A stretch of DNA of 64,000 nucleotides from Nocardia wallacei (GCF_014466955.1 NZ_AP023396.1:496001-560000), one strand, 5' to 3'. Positions 27,061 through 37,755 are shown, counted from the stretch's first letter. The notes: generated from the sequence alone by a model not told the origin. Program-made: numbers and translations.

Positions 27061-28764
27061 CTACTCGCCCGTGGCGCCGCTGGTCGCCGCTTGCCGCTTC
27101 GCGCGGTCGGCGATATCCAGCACCGCCAGATATCCGAAGGTGATCGCCGGGCCGATGGTCGCGCCCGGACCGGCGTAGGTGTGACCCATGACCGGTGTCG
27201 AATTGTTGCCCGACGCGTACAGGCCCTCGATCACCGAGCCGTCCTCGCGCAGCACGCGCCCGGCGGTGTCGGCCACCAGGCCGCCCTTGGTGCCGAGGTC
27301 GCCGGGGACCATCTTGGCCGCGTAGAACGGGCCCTGCACGAGTGCCGCCAGGCACGGGTTCGGCTTCACCGTCGGGTCGCCGTAGTAGCGGTCGTAGTGG
27401 CTGTTGCCGCGCCCGAAGTCCTCGTCCACGCCCTTCTCGGCGAAGCCGTTGAACCGGGCGATGGTGGCCGCCAGATTGTCCGCCGGAACGCCGATCTTCC
27501 CGGCCAGTTCCTCGATAGTGTCGGCCTTGACGATGTTGTCGTTCTCCATCCAGCGCGACGGGATGCGCTGGCCGGGCTGCAGCGAGGCGTAGATGTACCG
27601 GTTGCGGTAGCGCTGGTCGAACACCAGCCAGGTGGGGATGTTCTCGCCCGGGCCCGGGCCCTGCCCGTACTCGCCGCCGTACATGGTGTGCACGGCCTCC
27701 ACGTAAGGAGCGGACTCGTTTCCGAATCGCTTGCCCTCGGTGTTGACCATGATGGCGCCGGGCAGGTTGCGCTCGGCCAGCGCGAACCACGGCTTGCCGT
27801 TCTTGAAGATGGTCGGCCCCCACCAGGCGTCCTCCATGAACCCGACCGCGCCGCCGGCCTCCATGCCCGCGAGGATGCCGTCGCCGGTGTTGGCCGCCGC
27901 GCCGGTGGTCCACTCGGTGGTGATGGGCTGGCGCTGGTATTTGGTGCGCATCTCGGCGTTGTGCTCGAAACCGCCCGCGGCCAGCACCACGCCGTGCCGC
28001 GCGGTGAAGGTGACCGGCTTGCCGTTCTCCAGCGCCTCGACGCCGGTGACCACGCCGCTGTCCACGATCAGCTTGGTCATCGGGGTGTTCAGCAGCAGCG
28101 GCACATTCGCGTCCATCAGGCCCTTGCGCATGGCGGCGATGATGGCCTGGCCCATGCCCAGGATGTGCTTGCCGGTGACCTTCGCCCAGTAGGTGCGCGC
28201 CCCGACACGCATGGCCCGCATCATGCCCTTCGGATGGCGGCGGATCAGGTTCAGCCGCACGAAATCGGCCTGCATGACGACCACGTTCAGCGGGGCCTTG
28301 GCGTACGGCGGTTCCAGTTTGAAGCGTTCCTCGCCGAGGATCTTGGCGTTGAACGGCTTGGGCTCGCACGAGCGTCCCTCGCCCAGGCCGCCACCGGCCT
28401 CGGGGTAGTAGTCGGAGTAGCCCGGCACCCACTTCAGCTTCAGGGGCGTGTGATCGAGGACGAAGTCCAGGGCCTCGGCGCCGCGGTCGATGTAGGTGTC
28501 GATCCGTTCCTTGGGCACCGCGTCGCCGATGATGTTGTGCAGGTAGCGCCGCGCCTCCTCGCGGTCGTCGGGCCGCCCGGACGCCTTCAGCGCCTTGTTC
28601 CCGGGAATCCAGACCCCGCCGCCGGAGCGCGCGGTGGATCCGCCGTAGTGAGCGGCCTTTTCGATGATCACCGCGCGCAGCCCGTGATGGGCGGCGGTGA
28701 GCGCGGCGGTCATCCCGGCGGCACCGCTGCCGACCACCACCACGTCGTATTCCCGATCAGTCAT
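27061..28764 (-). CDS. kstD: 3-ketosteroid delta-1-dehydrogenase KstD
   Basis: FAD enzyme that introduces the delta-1 double bond into 3-ketosteroids. With KshA this leads to ring B opening. The product is 567 aa (563 in M. tuberculosis). Visible are the FAD motif VVVVGSGAAG (about 8-17), STARSGGGVWIPGN, and the C-terminal GLYASGNNSTPVMGHTYAGPGATIGPAITFGYLA. The ATG at 28764 is chosen; a GTG at 28773 would lie inside the KstR operator. The operator begins 2 bp upstream of this ATG, so the mRNA may be leaderless or nearly so. Confidence 0.95.
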   Translation of the reverse strand: MTDREYDVVVVGSGAAGMTAALTAAHHGLRAVIIEKAAHYGGSTARSGGGVWIPGNKALKASGRPDDREEARRYLHNIIGDAVPKERIDTYIDRGAEALDFVLDHTPLKLKWVPGYSDYYPEAGGGLGEGRSCEPKPFNAKILGEERFKLEPPYAKAPLNVVVMQADFVRLNLIRRHPKGMMRAMRVGARTYWAKVTGKHILGMGQAIIAAMRKGLMDANVPLLLNTPMTKLIVDSGVVTGVEALENGKPVTFTARHGVVLAAGGFEHNAEMRTKYQRQPITTEWTTGAAANTGDGILAGMEAGGAVGFMEDAWWGPTIFKNGKPWFALAERNLPGAIMVNTEGKRFGNESAPYVEAVHTMYGGEYGQGPGPGENIPTWLVFDQRYRNRYIYASLQPGQRIPSRWMENDNIVKADTIEELAGKIGVPADNLAATIARFNGFAEKGVDEDFGRGNSHYDRYYGDPTVKPNPCLAALVQGPFYAAKMVPGDLGTKGGLVADTAGRVLREDGSVIEGLYASGNNSTPVMGHTYAGPGATIGPAITFGYLAVLDIADRAKRQAATSGATGE

Positions 28765-28765
28765 G

Positions 28766-28779
28766 TAGAACACGTTATA
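28766..28779. promoter_or_regulatory. KstR operator, kstD/hsaE
   Basis: TAGAACACGTTATA fits tnnAACnnGTTnnA at all fixed positions. It abuts the kstD start and lies 125 bp before hsaE, in the kstD/hsaE divergent region. Confidence 0.88.
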
Positions 28780-28904
28780 GAATCGGTCCTGGTTCGGTCT
28801 ATATTGATCTGGCAGGCGGTGCTGCCGACGACGGTTTTCGCAGGAAAACTCGTTTCAGTTTCTGTCGTGCTTACCGACCGGGCCCCCAGTGGAAGGAAAC
28901 AAGC

Positions 28905-29690
28905 GTGCTGTCCGACGCGGTACGGAGCGAACTGGCCGCGGAGCTCGCGGTCGCCGAACGTGACCGGGTGCCGATCGACCCGCTGGTCGCCCGGCATGCC
29001 GACATCGACGTGGTCGACGCCTACGAGATCCAGCTCATCAACATCCGGCAGCGGCTGGCCGGTGGCGCGCGGATCGTCGGGCACAAGGTCGGGCTGTCGT
29101 CGAAGGCGATGCAGCAGATGATGGGCGTGGACGAACCCGACTACGGGCATCTGCTGGCGGAGATGCAGGTCTTCGAGGACGTCCCCGTGGACACCTCGCG
29201 ATACCTGTACCCGCGGGTGGAGGTGGAGGTCGGTTTCGTGCTCGGCAAGGATCTGCCGGGCGCGGAGTGCACCGAGGCCGACGTGCTCGACGCGACCGTC
29301 GCCTACGCGCCCGCCATCGAACTCATCGATACCCGCATCAAGGAGTGGAATATCGCGCTGTGCGACACCATCGCCGACAACGCGTCGTCGGCGGGCTGGG
29401 TGCTCGGGCCGGAGCGCGTGGACCCGAAGCTGCTGGACATCCAGAAGATCGACGCCACGCTCACCCGCAACGGCGAGGTCGTCGCGGAGGGCCGCAGCGA
29501 CGCGGTGCTCGGTGATCCGACGATCGCGGTGGCGTGGCTGGCCCGCAAGGTCGCCTCCTTCGGTGTGCGGCTGCGGGCCGGGGACATCGTGCTGCCGGGC
29601 TCGTGCACCCGCGCGATCGACGCGCGTCCGGGTGACGCCTTCCATGCCGAGTTCGCCGGACTCGGTTCTGTCCGACTGAATTTCAGCTAG
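28905..29690 (+). CDS. hsaE: 2-hydroxypenta-2,4-dienoate hydratase HsaE
   Basis: Hydrates the 2-hydroxyhexa-2,4-dienoate released by HsaD, giving 4-hydroxy-2-oxohexanoate. Product of 261 aa, fumarylacetoacetate-hydrolase-like hydratase family. Typical stretches are GHKVGLSSKAMQQMMGVDEPDYGHL, PRVEVEVGFVLGKDL and AIELIDTRI, with acidic metal ligands. The GTG start follows GGAAGGA. First of hsaE-hsaG-hsaF. Confidence 0.95.
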   Translation: MLSDAVRSELAAELAVAERDRVPIDPLVARHADIDVVDAYEIQLINIRQRLAGGARIVGHKVGLSSKAMQQMMGVDEPDYGHLLAEMQVFEDVPVDTSRYLYPRVEVEVGFVLGKDLPGAECTEADVLDATVAYAPAIELIDTRIKEWNIALCDTIADNASSAGWVLGPERVDPKLLDIQKIDATLTRNGEVVAEGRSDAVLGDPTIAVAWLARKVASFGVRLRAGDIVLPGSCTRAIDARPGDAFHAEFAGLGSVRLNFS

Positions 29691-29699
29691 GGAGATTTC

Positions 29700-30611
29700 A
29701 TGACCGCGAACGGAAAGGTCAGCGCCGCCATAGTCGGTTCGGGCAACATCAGTACCGACCTGCTCTACAAGCTGCTGCGCTCGGAGAAGATCGAGCCGCG
29801 CTGGATGATCGGTATCGATCCCGACAGCGAGGGCCTGAAGCGGGCCGCCGGTCTGGGCCTGGAGACCTCGCACGAGGGGGCGGACTGGCTGCTGGCGCTG
29901 CCGGAGAAGCCGGAGTTGCTGTTCGAGGCCACCTCCGCCTACGTACACCGGGAGTACGCACCCAAGTACGAGGCGGCCGGGATTCGCGCCATCGACCTGA
30001 CGCCCGCGGCCGTGGGTCCCGCGGTGGTGCCGCCGGTGAACCTGGGCGACAACCTCGACACCCCGAACGTGAACATGATCACGTGCGGTGGGCAGGCGAC
30101 GATTCCGATCGTCGCGGCCGTCTCGCGCGTGGTCGAGGTGCCCTACGCCGAGATCGTGGCCTCGGTGTCGTCGGTGTCGGCCGGTCCGGGCACGCGCGCC
30201 AATATCGACGAGTTCACCAAGACCACCAGCCGTGGCGTGGAGACCATCGGCGGGGCGCGGCGCGGCAAGGCGATCATCATCCTGAATCCGGCCGAGCCGC
30301 CGATGATCATGCGCGACACCATCTTCTGCGCCATCCCCGAGGATGCCGACACCGCCGCCGTCGCCGACTCGATCCACCGCATGGTGGCCGACATCCAGCA
30401 GTACGTGCCCGGCTACCGGCTGCTCAACGAGCCGCAATTCGACGAGCCGTCGGTGGTTTCCGGTGGCATGGCGAAGGTTTCGGTCTTCGTGGAGGTGGAG
30501 GGCGCGGGCGACTTCCTGCCGCCCTACGCGGGAAATCTGGACATCATGACGGCCGCGGCCACCCGCGTCGGTGAGGTCGTCGCCGACCAGATCCGCTCGG
30601 CACGCGTGTAA
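29700..30611 (+). CDS. hsaG: Acylating (propion)aldehyde dehydrogenase HsaG
   Basis: Converts propanal made by HsaF to propionyl-CoA with NAD and CoA. Product of 303 aa. The NAD site is IVGSGNIS (11-18) and the catalytic Cys129 lies in MITCGGQAT. It forms a channelling complex with HsaF in known systems. It starts 9 bp after hsaE behind GGGAGA. Confidence 0.95.
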   Translation: MTANGKVSAAIVGSGNISTDLLYKLLRSEKIEPRWMIGIDPDSEGLKRAAGLGLETSHEGADWLLALPEKPELLFEATSAYVHREYAPKYEAAGIRAIDLTPAAVGPAVVPPVNLGDNLDTPNVNMITCGGQATIPIVAAVSRVVEVPYAEIVASVSSVSAGPGTRANIDEFTKTTSRGVETIGGARRGKAIIILNPAEPPMIMRDTIFCAIPEDADTAAVADSIHRMVADIQQYVPGYRLLNEPQFDEPSVVSGGMAKVSVFVEVEGAGDFLPPYAGNLDIMTAAATRVGEVVADQIRSARV

Positions 30612-30625
30612 AGGAGTACCGGACA

Positions 30626-31678
30626 ATGACTTTCAACGCACAGCCGTACAGCAATACGCTCGACATCCGGATCACCGACACCTCGCTGCGGGACGGGTCG
30701 CACCACAAGCGGCACCAGTTCACCGCGACCGAGGTGCGCGATATCGTCGCCGCCCTGGATGCCGCCGGGGTGCCGGTGATCGAGGTGACCCACGGCGACG
30801 GCCTGGGCGGCTCCTCGTTCAACTACGGCTTCTCCAAAACCCCTGAGCAGGAACTGGTCACGATCGCCGCGCAGACCGCGAAGCAGGCCGAGATCGCGGT
30901 GCTGATGCTGCCGGGCGTCGGCGTCAAGGAGGACATCAAGGTCTCCCAGGACAACGGCGCGTCCATCGTCCGCATCGCCACGCACTGCACCGAGGCCGAC
31001 GTCTCCATCCAGCACTTCGGGCTCGCGCGCGAACTCGGCCTGGAAACCGTGGGGTTCCTGATGATGTCGCACACCCAGCCGCCGGAGGTGCTGGCCAAGC
31101 AGGCCCGCATCATGGTCGACGCGGGGTGCCAGTGCGTGTACGTGGTGGACTCCGCGGGCGCGCTGGTGCTCGAGCAGGTCTCCGACCGCATCGGCGCGGT
31201 GGTCGCCGAACTCGGCGACGACGCCCAGGTCGGCTTCCACGGCCACGAGAACCTCGATCTCGCCGTGGCCAACTCCATCTACGCCGTCCGCGCGGGCGCC
31301 AAGCAGATCGACGGCAGCGCAAGGCGTTTCGGCGCGGGCGCGGGAAACACACCGGTGGAAGCGTTCGTCGGCGTCTGCGACAAACTCGGCATCAAGACCG
31401 GCATCGACTTCTTCGCCATCGCCGACGCCGCCGAGGACGTCGTCCGCCCCGCCATGCCCCAGGAATGCCTCCTCGACCGCCAGGCCCTCATGATGGGCTA
31501 CGCCGGCGTCTACTCCAGCTTCCTCAAACACGCCGAACGCCAAGCCGACCGCTACGGGGTCTCCGCCGCCGAAATGCTCGTCCGCGCAGGCCGACGCAAC
31601 CTGGTAGGCGGCCAGGAAGACCAACTCATCGACATCGCCCTGGAACTCCAGCGCGAACAACAGGCCACCACCGCCTGA
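30626..31678 (+). CDS. hsaF: 4-hydroxy-2-oxoacid aldolase HsaF
   Basis: Divalent-metal class II aldolase, DRE-TIM family, 350 aa. It cleaves 4-hydroxy-2-oxohexanoate to pyruvate and propanal. Motifs are [16 protein letters not shown] (catalytic His and metal Asp) and [15 protein letters not shown] (metal His pair). It pairs with HsaG and ends the operon. The next gene is convergent, 10 bp away. Confidence 0.95.
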   Translation: MTFNAQPYSNTLDIRITDTSLRDGSHHKRHQFTATEVRDIVAALDAAGVPVIEVTHGDGLGGSSFNYGFSKTPEQELVTIAAQTAKQAEIAVLMLPGVGVKEDIKVSQDNGASIVRIATHCTEADVSIQHFGLARELGLETVGFLMMSHTQPPEVLAKQARIMVDAGCQCVYVVDSAGALVLEQVSDRIGAVVAELGDDAQVGFHGHENLDLAVANSIYAVRAGAKQIDGSARRFGAGAGNTPVEAFVGVCDKLGIKTGIDFFAIADAAEDVVRPAMPQECLLDRQALMMGYAGVYSSFLKHAERQADRYGVSAAEMLVRAGRRNLVGGQEDQLIDIALELQREQQATTA

Positions 31679-31688
31679 GCGGGGAGAA

Positions 31689-32060
31689 CTACCTGTCAGG
31701 GCCGCGATCGGCGTGTGCAATGAGCCGGTCGCGGCCCAGTTCGACCACCGAACTGTTGGCGAGTGAACAGACGATCTCGTCCAGATGCTTCTCGAAGAGA
31801 GCGAGAAGTACATTGTTGGCGATGTTGCCCGTAACGACGATGAGCAGCGACTTGGGACTGCGTTCTAGCAGATGACCGATCAGGAAGTCGTTGTCCTTGG
31901 TGACGACGGTGCGACCGTCTCGGTCGGCGATGGCCGCGATCTCGCTGTCCGGTGTGCGATTCGCATCCGGAAGGTCCAGCGTATGGGTGGCGTCGTGTCC
32001 GGCTGTCGCGAGGAAGAGCGCCAACCGCCGTGGCAGCTGCGCGTCGACCAGAAACCTCAC
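31689..32060 (-). CDS. DUF5615 PIN-like toxin candidate
   Basis: Product of 123 aa, start GTG. The fold pattern MRFLVDAQLPRRLALFL...HTLDLPDANRTPDSEIAAIADRDGRTVVTKDNDFL matches DUF5615 PIN-like proteins. Asp6, the Asp in NRTPDSEI and the DND of TKDNDF are the probable metal-binding acids of an RNase site. It overlaps the upstream DUF433 gene by four bases. That pairing is a recognised VapBC-like toxin-antitoxin arrangement; activity here is inferred. Confidence 0.85.
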   Translation of the reverse strand: MRFLVDAQLPRRLALFLATAGHDATHTLDLPDANRTPDSEIAAIADRDGRTVVTKDNDFLIGHLLERSPKSLLIVVTGNIANNVLLALFEKHLDEIVCSLANSSVVELGRDRLIAHADRGPDR

Positions 32061-32290
32061 GCCGCGTCGAAGGGGATGGTGGTCCTGCGGGCGGTCACCA
32101 GTGCCGCGTACTCGAGTGCGGCAAGCAGATCGTCCCGTTCCAGGTCGGGGTAGTCCTCGAGGATCTCGTCGTTGCTCATGCCCGCCGCGAGCAGATCCAA
32201 GAGCATCTCGACGGGGTAGCGCAGTCCTCTCACGACCGGCTTGCCGTGGCAGATATCCGGATCAGAGGTAATGCGGTCCAGGTGGGACAT
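32057..32290 (-). CDS. DUF433 antitoxin candidate
   Basis: Product of 77 aa with the DUF433 pattern (ITSDPDICHGKPVVRGLRYPVEMLLDLLAAGMSNDEILEDYPDLERDDLLAALEYA), a helix-turn-helix-like fold. It is translated just ahead of the DUF5615 gene with a GTGA overlap. It probably neutralises the toxin and represses its own promoter in the 48 bp before hsaB ends. Confidence 0.85.
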   Translation of the reverse strand: MSHLDRITSDPDICHGKPVVRGLRYPVEMLLDLLAAGMSNDEILEDYPDLERDDLLAALEYAALVTARRTTIPFDAA

Positions 32291-32338
32291 GCATCCACTC
32301 TAACGGCCTCGACGCTGTCGCGGCAGCGATCTCGATCC

Positions 32339-32923
32339 TCACAACCAGGTGTCGAGGGTTGTGGTGGTGAGGAAGTGCTCGAGGTCGGCTCGCCAGGGGG
32401 CGGGGACGGTTTTCTCCGGTTCGATGGCGGTGTATTGGCCTCGGTAGAACAACAGCGGCCTGCCGGAGTCGGTGGACTCCGACAGGGCCAGGACTCGGCC
32501 GATCACGATGTGGTGATCGCCGCCGTCGACGACGCTCGACACTGTGCACTGGATCGTGGCGAGGGCGTCGTCCAGGAGCGGGAGCTCCAGGTCCGAGGGG
32601 CGCCAGTCGATTCCGGCGAACTTGTCGGGTTCGCGGGAGCCGAAGCGTGCGCACACCTGCTGTTGTTCCTCGGCGAGCACGTTCACGCAGAACTTGCCCG
32701 CCTGCTCGATGGCCGCCCAGGTGCGTGAGCCCTTGGTGGGGCAGAACAGCACCAGGGGCGGCTCGAGGGACAGGGCGGCGAAGGACTGGCAGGCGAATCC
32801 GACCGGCGCACCGTCGTCGCCGAACGTCGTGATCACCGTGATACCGGTGCAGAACTGCCCCAGCACGTTCCGGAACTGCCGGGCGTCGATCTCCGGAAAC
32901 TCGGCCACGCCGTCCGCCGTCAT
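32339..32923 (-). CDS. hsaB: Flavin reductase HsaB
   Basis: Supplies reduced flavin to the oxygenase HsaA. Product of 194 aa, flavin reductase family with split-barrel fold: FCTGITVITTFGDDGAPVGFACQSFAALSLEPPLVLFCP, then KFCVNVLAEEQQQVCARF and GDHHIVIGRVL. The ATG at 32923 follows CAGGAG. It is the last gene of hsaA-hsaD-hsaC-hsaB, the same order as Rv3570c-Rv3567c. Confidence 0.93.
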   Translation of the reverse strand: MTADGVAEFPEIDARQFRNVLGQFCTGITVITTFGDDGAPVGFACQSFAALSLEPPLVLFCPTKGSRTWAAIEQAGKFCVNVLAEEQQQVCARFGSREPDKFAGIDWRPSDLELPLLDDALATIQCTVSSVVDGGDHHIVIGRVLALSESTDSGRPLLFYRGQYTAIEPEKTVPAPWRADLEHFLTTTTLDTWL

Positions 32924-32942
32924 GTCGTGTACTCCTGACTCG

Positions 32943-34720
<1,778 letters not shown>

Positions 34721-35884
34721 TTACACCATCCCGTCGGTGACCGGCAGCCCGAAGGCGTGCGTGCCGTACATGACATAGGCGCGCTCGGGGTCGTTGGCCG
34801 CGTGTACCCGCCCCGCGTGCGCGTCGCGCCAGAATCGTTGCAGTGGAGTGCCATTGGCCAGCGCGGTGGCACCCGAGCTTTCGAACAGCTTGTCGATCGA
34901 GGAGATCGCCCGGCCGGTGGCGCGCACCTGGTCGCGGCGGGCCCGCGCCCGGATGTCGAACGGGATGTCCTCGCCCGCCACCAGCAGCGCGTACTCGTCG
35001 GCCACATTGCCCGACAGCTGCCGCCAGGCGGCGTCGATATCACTGGCCGCCTCGGCGATGCGGACCTTGGCGAACGGGTCCTCCTTGGCCTTCTCACCGG
35101 CGTACGCGGCGCGGATGCGCTTGCCCTGGTGCTCCACGTGCGCCTCCAGCGCGCCGTAGGCCATGCCCACGATCGGCGCCGAGATGGTGGTGGGATGGAT
35201 TGTGCCCCAAGGCATCTTGTATACCGGGTCGGTGTTCTGCGCCAGGCCGGGCGCGGTCAGCTCGCTCATGGCGCGGAAGGACAGGAAGCGGTGCCGCGGC
35301 ACGAACACGTTGTCCACCACGACGGTGTTGGAGCCGGTGCCCTTGAGCCCCACCACATTCCACACGTCGTCGATGCGGTAGTCGCTGCGCGGGATCAGGA
35401 AGCTGCCGAAGTCCACCGGCTTGCCGTCCTTGATCACCGGGCCACCGACGAATACCCAGTCCGCGTGCTCGCAGCCCGACGACCAGGCCCACGAGCCGTT
35501 GACCGTGTATCCGCCGTCGGTGACGGCGCCCGCGCCCATGGGGGCGTAGGACGACGAGATCCGCACCTCGGTGTCCTCACCCCAGACGTCCTCCTGCGCC
35601 TGCTGGTCGAACAGCGCCAGATGCCAGTTGTGGATGCCGATGATGCCCGCCACCCAGCCGGTGGACCCGCACGCGCTGGCGATCTTGCGGACGGTGTCGT
35701 AGAAGATCACCGGATCGGCGGCGTAGCCACCCCACTGCTTCGGCTGCACCAAACGGAAGAAGCCGGTGGCCTGTAGCGCCTTCATGGTCTCGTCGGGGAT
35801 TCGGCGTAGATCCTCTGCCTCCTGCGCACGTTCGCGCAGCGTCGGCAACAGCGCTTCGACCCGCTCAGTTACTTCTTGCGTCAT
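34721..35884 (-). CDS. hsaA: 3-HSA hydroxylase oxygenase HsaA
   Basis: Flavin-dependent monooxygenase (group D, acyl-CoA-dehydrogenase fold) that hydroxylates 3-HSA to the catechol, using FMNH2 from HsaB. Product of 387 aa. Typical stretches are SACGSTGWVAGIIGIHNWHLALF, NGSWAWSSGCEHADW and HAFGLPVTDGM at the C-terminus. It is first in its operon. A KstR box and a second dyad lie 70-100 bp upstream. Confidence 0.95.
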   Translation of the reverse strand: MTQEVTERVEALLPTLRERAQEAEDLRRIPDETMKALQATGFFRLVQPKQWGGYAADPVIFYDTVRKIASACGSTGWVAGIIGIHNWHLALFDQQAQEDVWGEDTEVRISSSYAPMGAGAVTDGGYTVNGSWAWSSGCEHADWVFVGGPVIKDGKPVDFGSFLIPRSDYRIDDVWNVVGLKGTGSNTVVVDNVFVPRHRFLSFRAMSELTAPGLAQNTDPVYKMPWGTIHPTTISAPIVGMAYGALEAHVEHQGKRIRAAYAGEKAKEDPFAKVRIAEAASDIDAAWRQLSGNVADEYALLVAGEDIPFDIRARARRDQVRATGRAISSIDKLFESSGATALANGTPLQRFWRDAHAGRVHAANDPERAYVMYGTHAFGLPVTDGMV

Positions 35885-35955
35885 CTCGGGGGCTGCTCCT
35901 GCCTGGTCGATCGGAACGATTCATCGGCCGTCGACCTGCTGTGGTGAGACCGATA

Positions 35956-35971
35956 CTAGTCTTGAGACTAG
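35956..35971. promoter_or_regulatory. Second dyad overlapping the hsaA KstR box
   Basis: CTAGTCTTGAGACTAG has perfect 7-bp arms around TG. It does not fit either steroid-repressor consensus and shares three bases with the adjacent KstR box. It is a candidate site for another regulator of hsaA or kshA. Confidence 0.55.
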
Positions 35972-35982
35972 AACACGTTCTT
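35969..35982. promoter_or_regulatory. KstR operator, hsaA side
   Basis: TAGAACACGTTCTT matches tnnAACnnGTTnnA except for the last base. It lies 84 bp before hsaA, in the 223-bp divergent region shared with kshA. Confidence 0.82.
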
Positions 35983-36071
35983 ATTCCTGTCGAGAACGGG
36001 TGTCCGCACAGTGATAAGGATGCCCTTTGCCTGGTAGTCAAGGGAATAGCTGGCGTCGATGCGGACGATTC

Positions 36072-36085
36072 TGTAACGTGTTCTA
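36072..36085. promoter_or_regulatory. KstR operator, kshA side
   Basis: TGTAACGTGTTCTA fits tnnAACnnGTTnnA at every fixed position. It lies 22 bp before the kshA ATG and just upstream of its AGAGGAGG ribosome site. Confidence 0.88.
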
Positions 36086-36107
36086 GTACTTCAGAGGAGG
36101 GATCACG

Positions 36108-37310
36108 ATGGCAGGAACCCCACCACGGGGCGGGAAGGTCCGTGAGATCGACGTCGGGGCCACCCCCACCCGTTACGCGCGGGGCTGGCATTGCCTGGGT
36201 CTGGCCGCACCGTTCCGCGACGGCAAGCCGCACGCCGTGCAGGTGTTCGGCACCAAGCTCGTCGTGTGGGCCGACAGGAACGGTGAGATCCAGGTGCTGG
36301 ACTCCTACTGCCGGCACCTGGGCGGCGACCTGAGCATGGGCGAGATCAAGGGCGACTCCATCGCCTGTCCGTTTCACGACTGGCGCTGGGGCGGCAACGG
36401 CCGCTGCACCTCGATTCCGTACGCGCGCCGGGTGCCGCCGCTGGCCCGTACCCGTTCGTGGACCACGATGGAACGCAACGGGCAGCTGTTCGTCTGGCAC
36501 GACCACGAGGGCAACCCGCCGCCGCCGGAAGTCGACATCCCCTACATCAAGGGGCCCTACAGCGACGCCGAGGGCAACTTCACCGACCAGCTCAACAGCG
36601 GCTGGACGGACTGGACGTGGGAGTCGATGCTGATCGAGGGCGCCAACTGCCGCGAGATCATCGACAACGTCGTCGACATGGCGCACTTCTTCTACATCCA
36701 CTACGCGTTCCCCACCTTCTTCAAGAACGTCTTCGAGGGGCACATCGCCACGCAGTACCTCGAGACCAAGGGACGCCCGGATATCGGCATGGCCTCCAAG
36801 TACGGCGGTGACACGCTGCTGAAGTCGGAAGCCTCCTACTTCGGCCCGTCGTACATGATCAACCCGCTGACCAACATCTACAGCGGGTTCGAGGTCAACA
36901 GCGTGCTGATCAACTGCCACTACCCGGTGTCGCAGGACTCGTTCGTGCTGCAGTGGGGCATCACCCTGGAGAAGCCCAAGGGCGTCGAGGGGGAGATGGC
37001 CGACAAGCTGGCGAAGAAGATGACCGAGGGCATCAGCGTCGGCTTCCTGCAGGACGTGGAGATCTGGAAGCACAAGTCCAAGATCGACAACCCGCTGCTG
37101 TGCGAGGAGGACGGCCCGGTCTACCAGCTGCGCCGCTGGTACGAGCAGTTCTACGTCGACGTCGCCGATATCGACCCGAAGATGGTGCAGCGCTTCGAAT
37201 TCGAGGTCGACACCACCAAGGCCAACGAGGTCTGGGAGGCGGAGGTCGCCGAGAACCTGCGGCGCAAGCGGGAGGAAGAGTCGGCCGACAAGCAGGAGGC
37301 GACCGCCTGA
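36108..37310 (+). CDS. kshA: 3-ketosteroid 9-alpha-hydroxylase oxygenase KshA
   Basis: Rieske non-haem iron oxygenase that hydroxylates C9 of androstadienedione; ring B then opens spontaneously. Product of 400 aa. Rieske ligands are Cys68/His70 (YCRHLGG) and Cys87/His90 (CPFHDW). The mononuclear iron site is in DNVVDMAHFFYIHYAFPTF. A strong AGAGGAGG site precedes the ATG. The reductase KshB is not in the window. Confidence 0.95.
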   Translation: MAGTPPRGGKVREIDVGATPTRYARGWHCLGLAAPFRDGKPHAVQVFGTKLVVWADRNGEIQVLDSYCRHLGGDLSMGEIKGDSIACPFHDWRWGGNGRCTSIPYARRVPPLARTRSWTTMERNGQLFVWHDHEGNPPPPEVDIPYIKGPYSDAEGNFTDQLNSGWTDWTWESMLIEGANCREIIDNVVDMAHFFYIHYAFPTFFKNVFEGHIATQYLETKGRPDIGMASKYGGDTLLKSEASYFGPSYMINPLTNIYSGFEVNSVLINCHYPVSQDSFVLQWGITLEKPKGVEGEMADKLAKKMTEGISVGFLQDVEIWKHKSKIDNPLLCEEDGPVYQLRRWYEQFYVDVADIDPKMVQRFEFEVDTTKANEVWEAEVAENLRRKREEESADKQEATA

Positions 37311-37630
37311 TGGCCACCTGGGCGAAGGCACCGGATTTCGCGGACCGTCCCGAACGGCGCGAGCAGGTGCGCGCCCAGACGGTCGTCGACAAGCAGCGCT
37401 ATCTGGAAGACGGGCTGACCCCGGTCGCGTGCCGTAGCTGCGGCACCGAGGTGCTGGTCCGCAAGGCCAGTTCGCATCAGAAGTCGGTGCAGTGGACGGT
37501 GAATCCGGCCGACCACTGCCCGGTCTTCAAGGCGCTGGTCGGGGGGCCGGGTCGGCCCGACTCCTGCCCCAGCCTGGAGCAGGCGATCGACGCGGCCGTC
37601 GACGAGGGTGTGCTGCGCGTAGCTGAATAG
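37310..37630 (+). CDS. Small cysteine protein co-transcribed with kshA (Rv3527-like position)
   Basis: Product of 106 aa. The start overlaps the kshA stop (TGATG). The middle carries CRSCGTEVLVRK and, about 20 residues on, DHCPVF, with a third single Cys near DSCPS. The CxxC...C pattern suggests a small metal-binding or redox protein. The position after kshA corresponds to Rv3527 in M. tuberculosis, also uncharacterised. It could aid Rieske centre assembly or electron transfer, but nothing in the sequence proves this. Its stop codon begins a 15-bp tandem repeat. Confidence 0.85.
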   Translation: MATWAKAPDFADRPERREQVRAQTVVDKQRYLEDGLTPVACRSCGTEVLVRKASSHQKSVQWTVNPADHCPVFKALVGGPGRPDSCPSLEQAIDAAVDEGVLRVAE

Positions 37631-37687
37631 TTGGCCTCCGCATAGTTGGCCTCCGCTTAGTTGGCCTCCGCTTAGTTGGCCTCCGCA
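37628..37687. repeat. 15-bp minisatellite, four units, beginning at a stop codon
   Basis: Four copies of TAGTTGGCCTCCGCW follow head to tail. The first TAG is the stop of the preceding gene. A fifth, decayed unit (TAGTTGCCTCAGC) follows at 37688. Confidence 0.92.
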
Positions 37688-37755
37688 TAGTTGCCTCAGC
37701 TTCGCTCCGGCGGGTTTTCGGCGCCCGTGTGGCTCGAGGGCCGAGAGGTCGGCGT

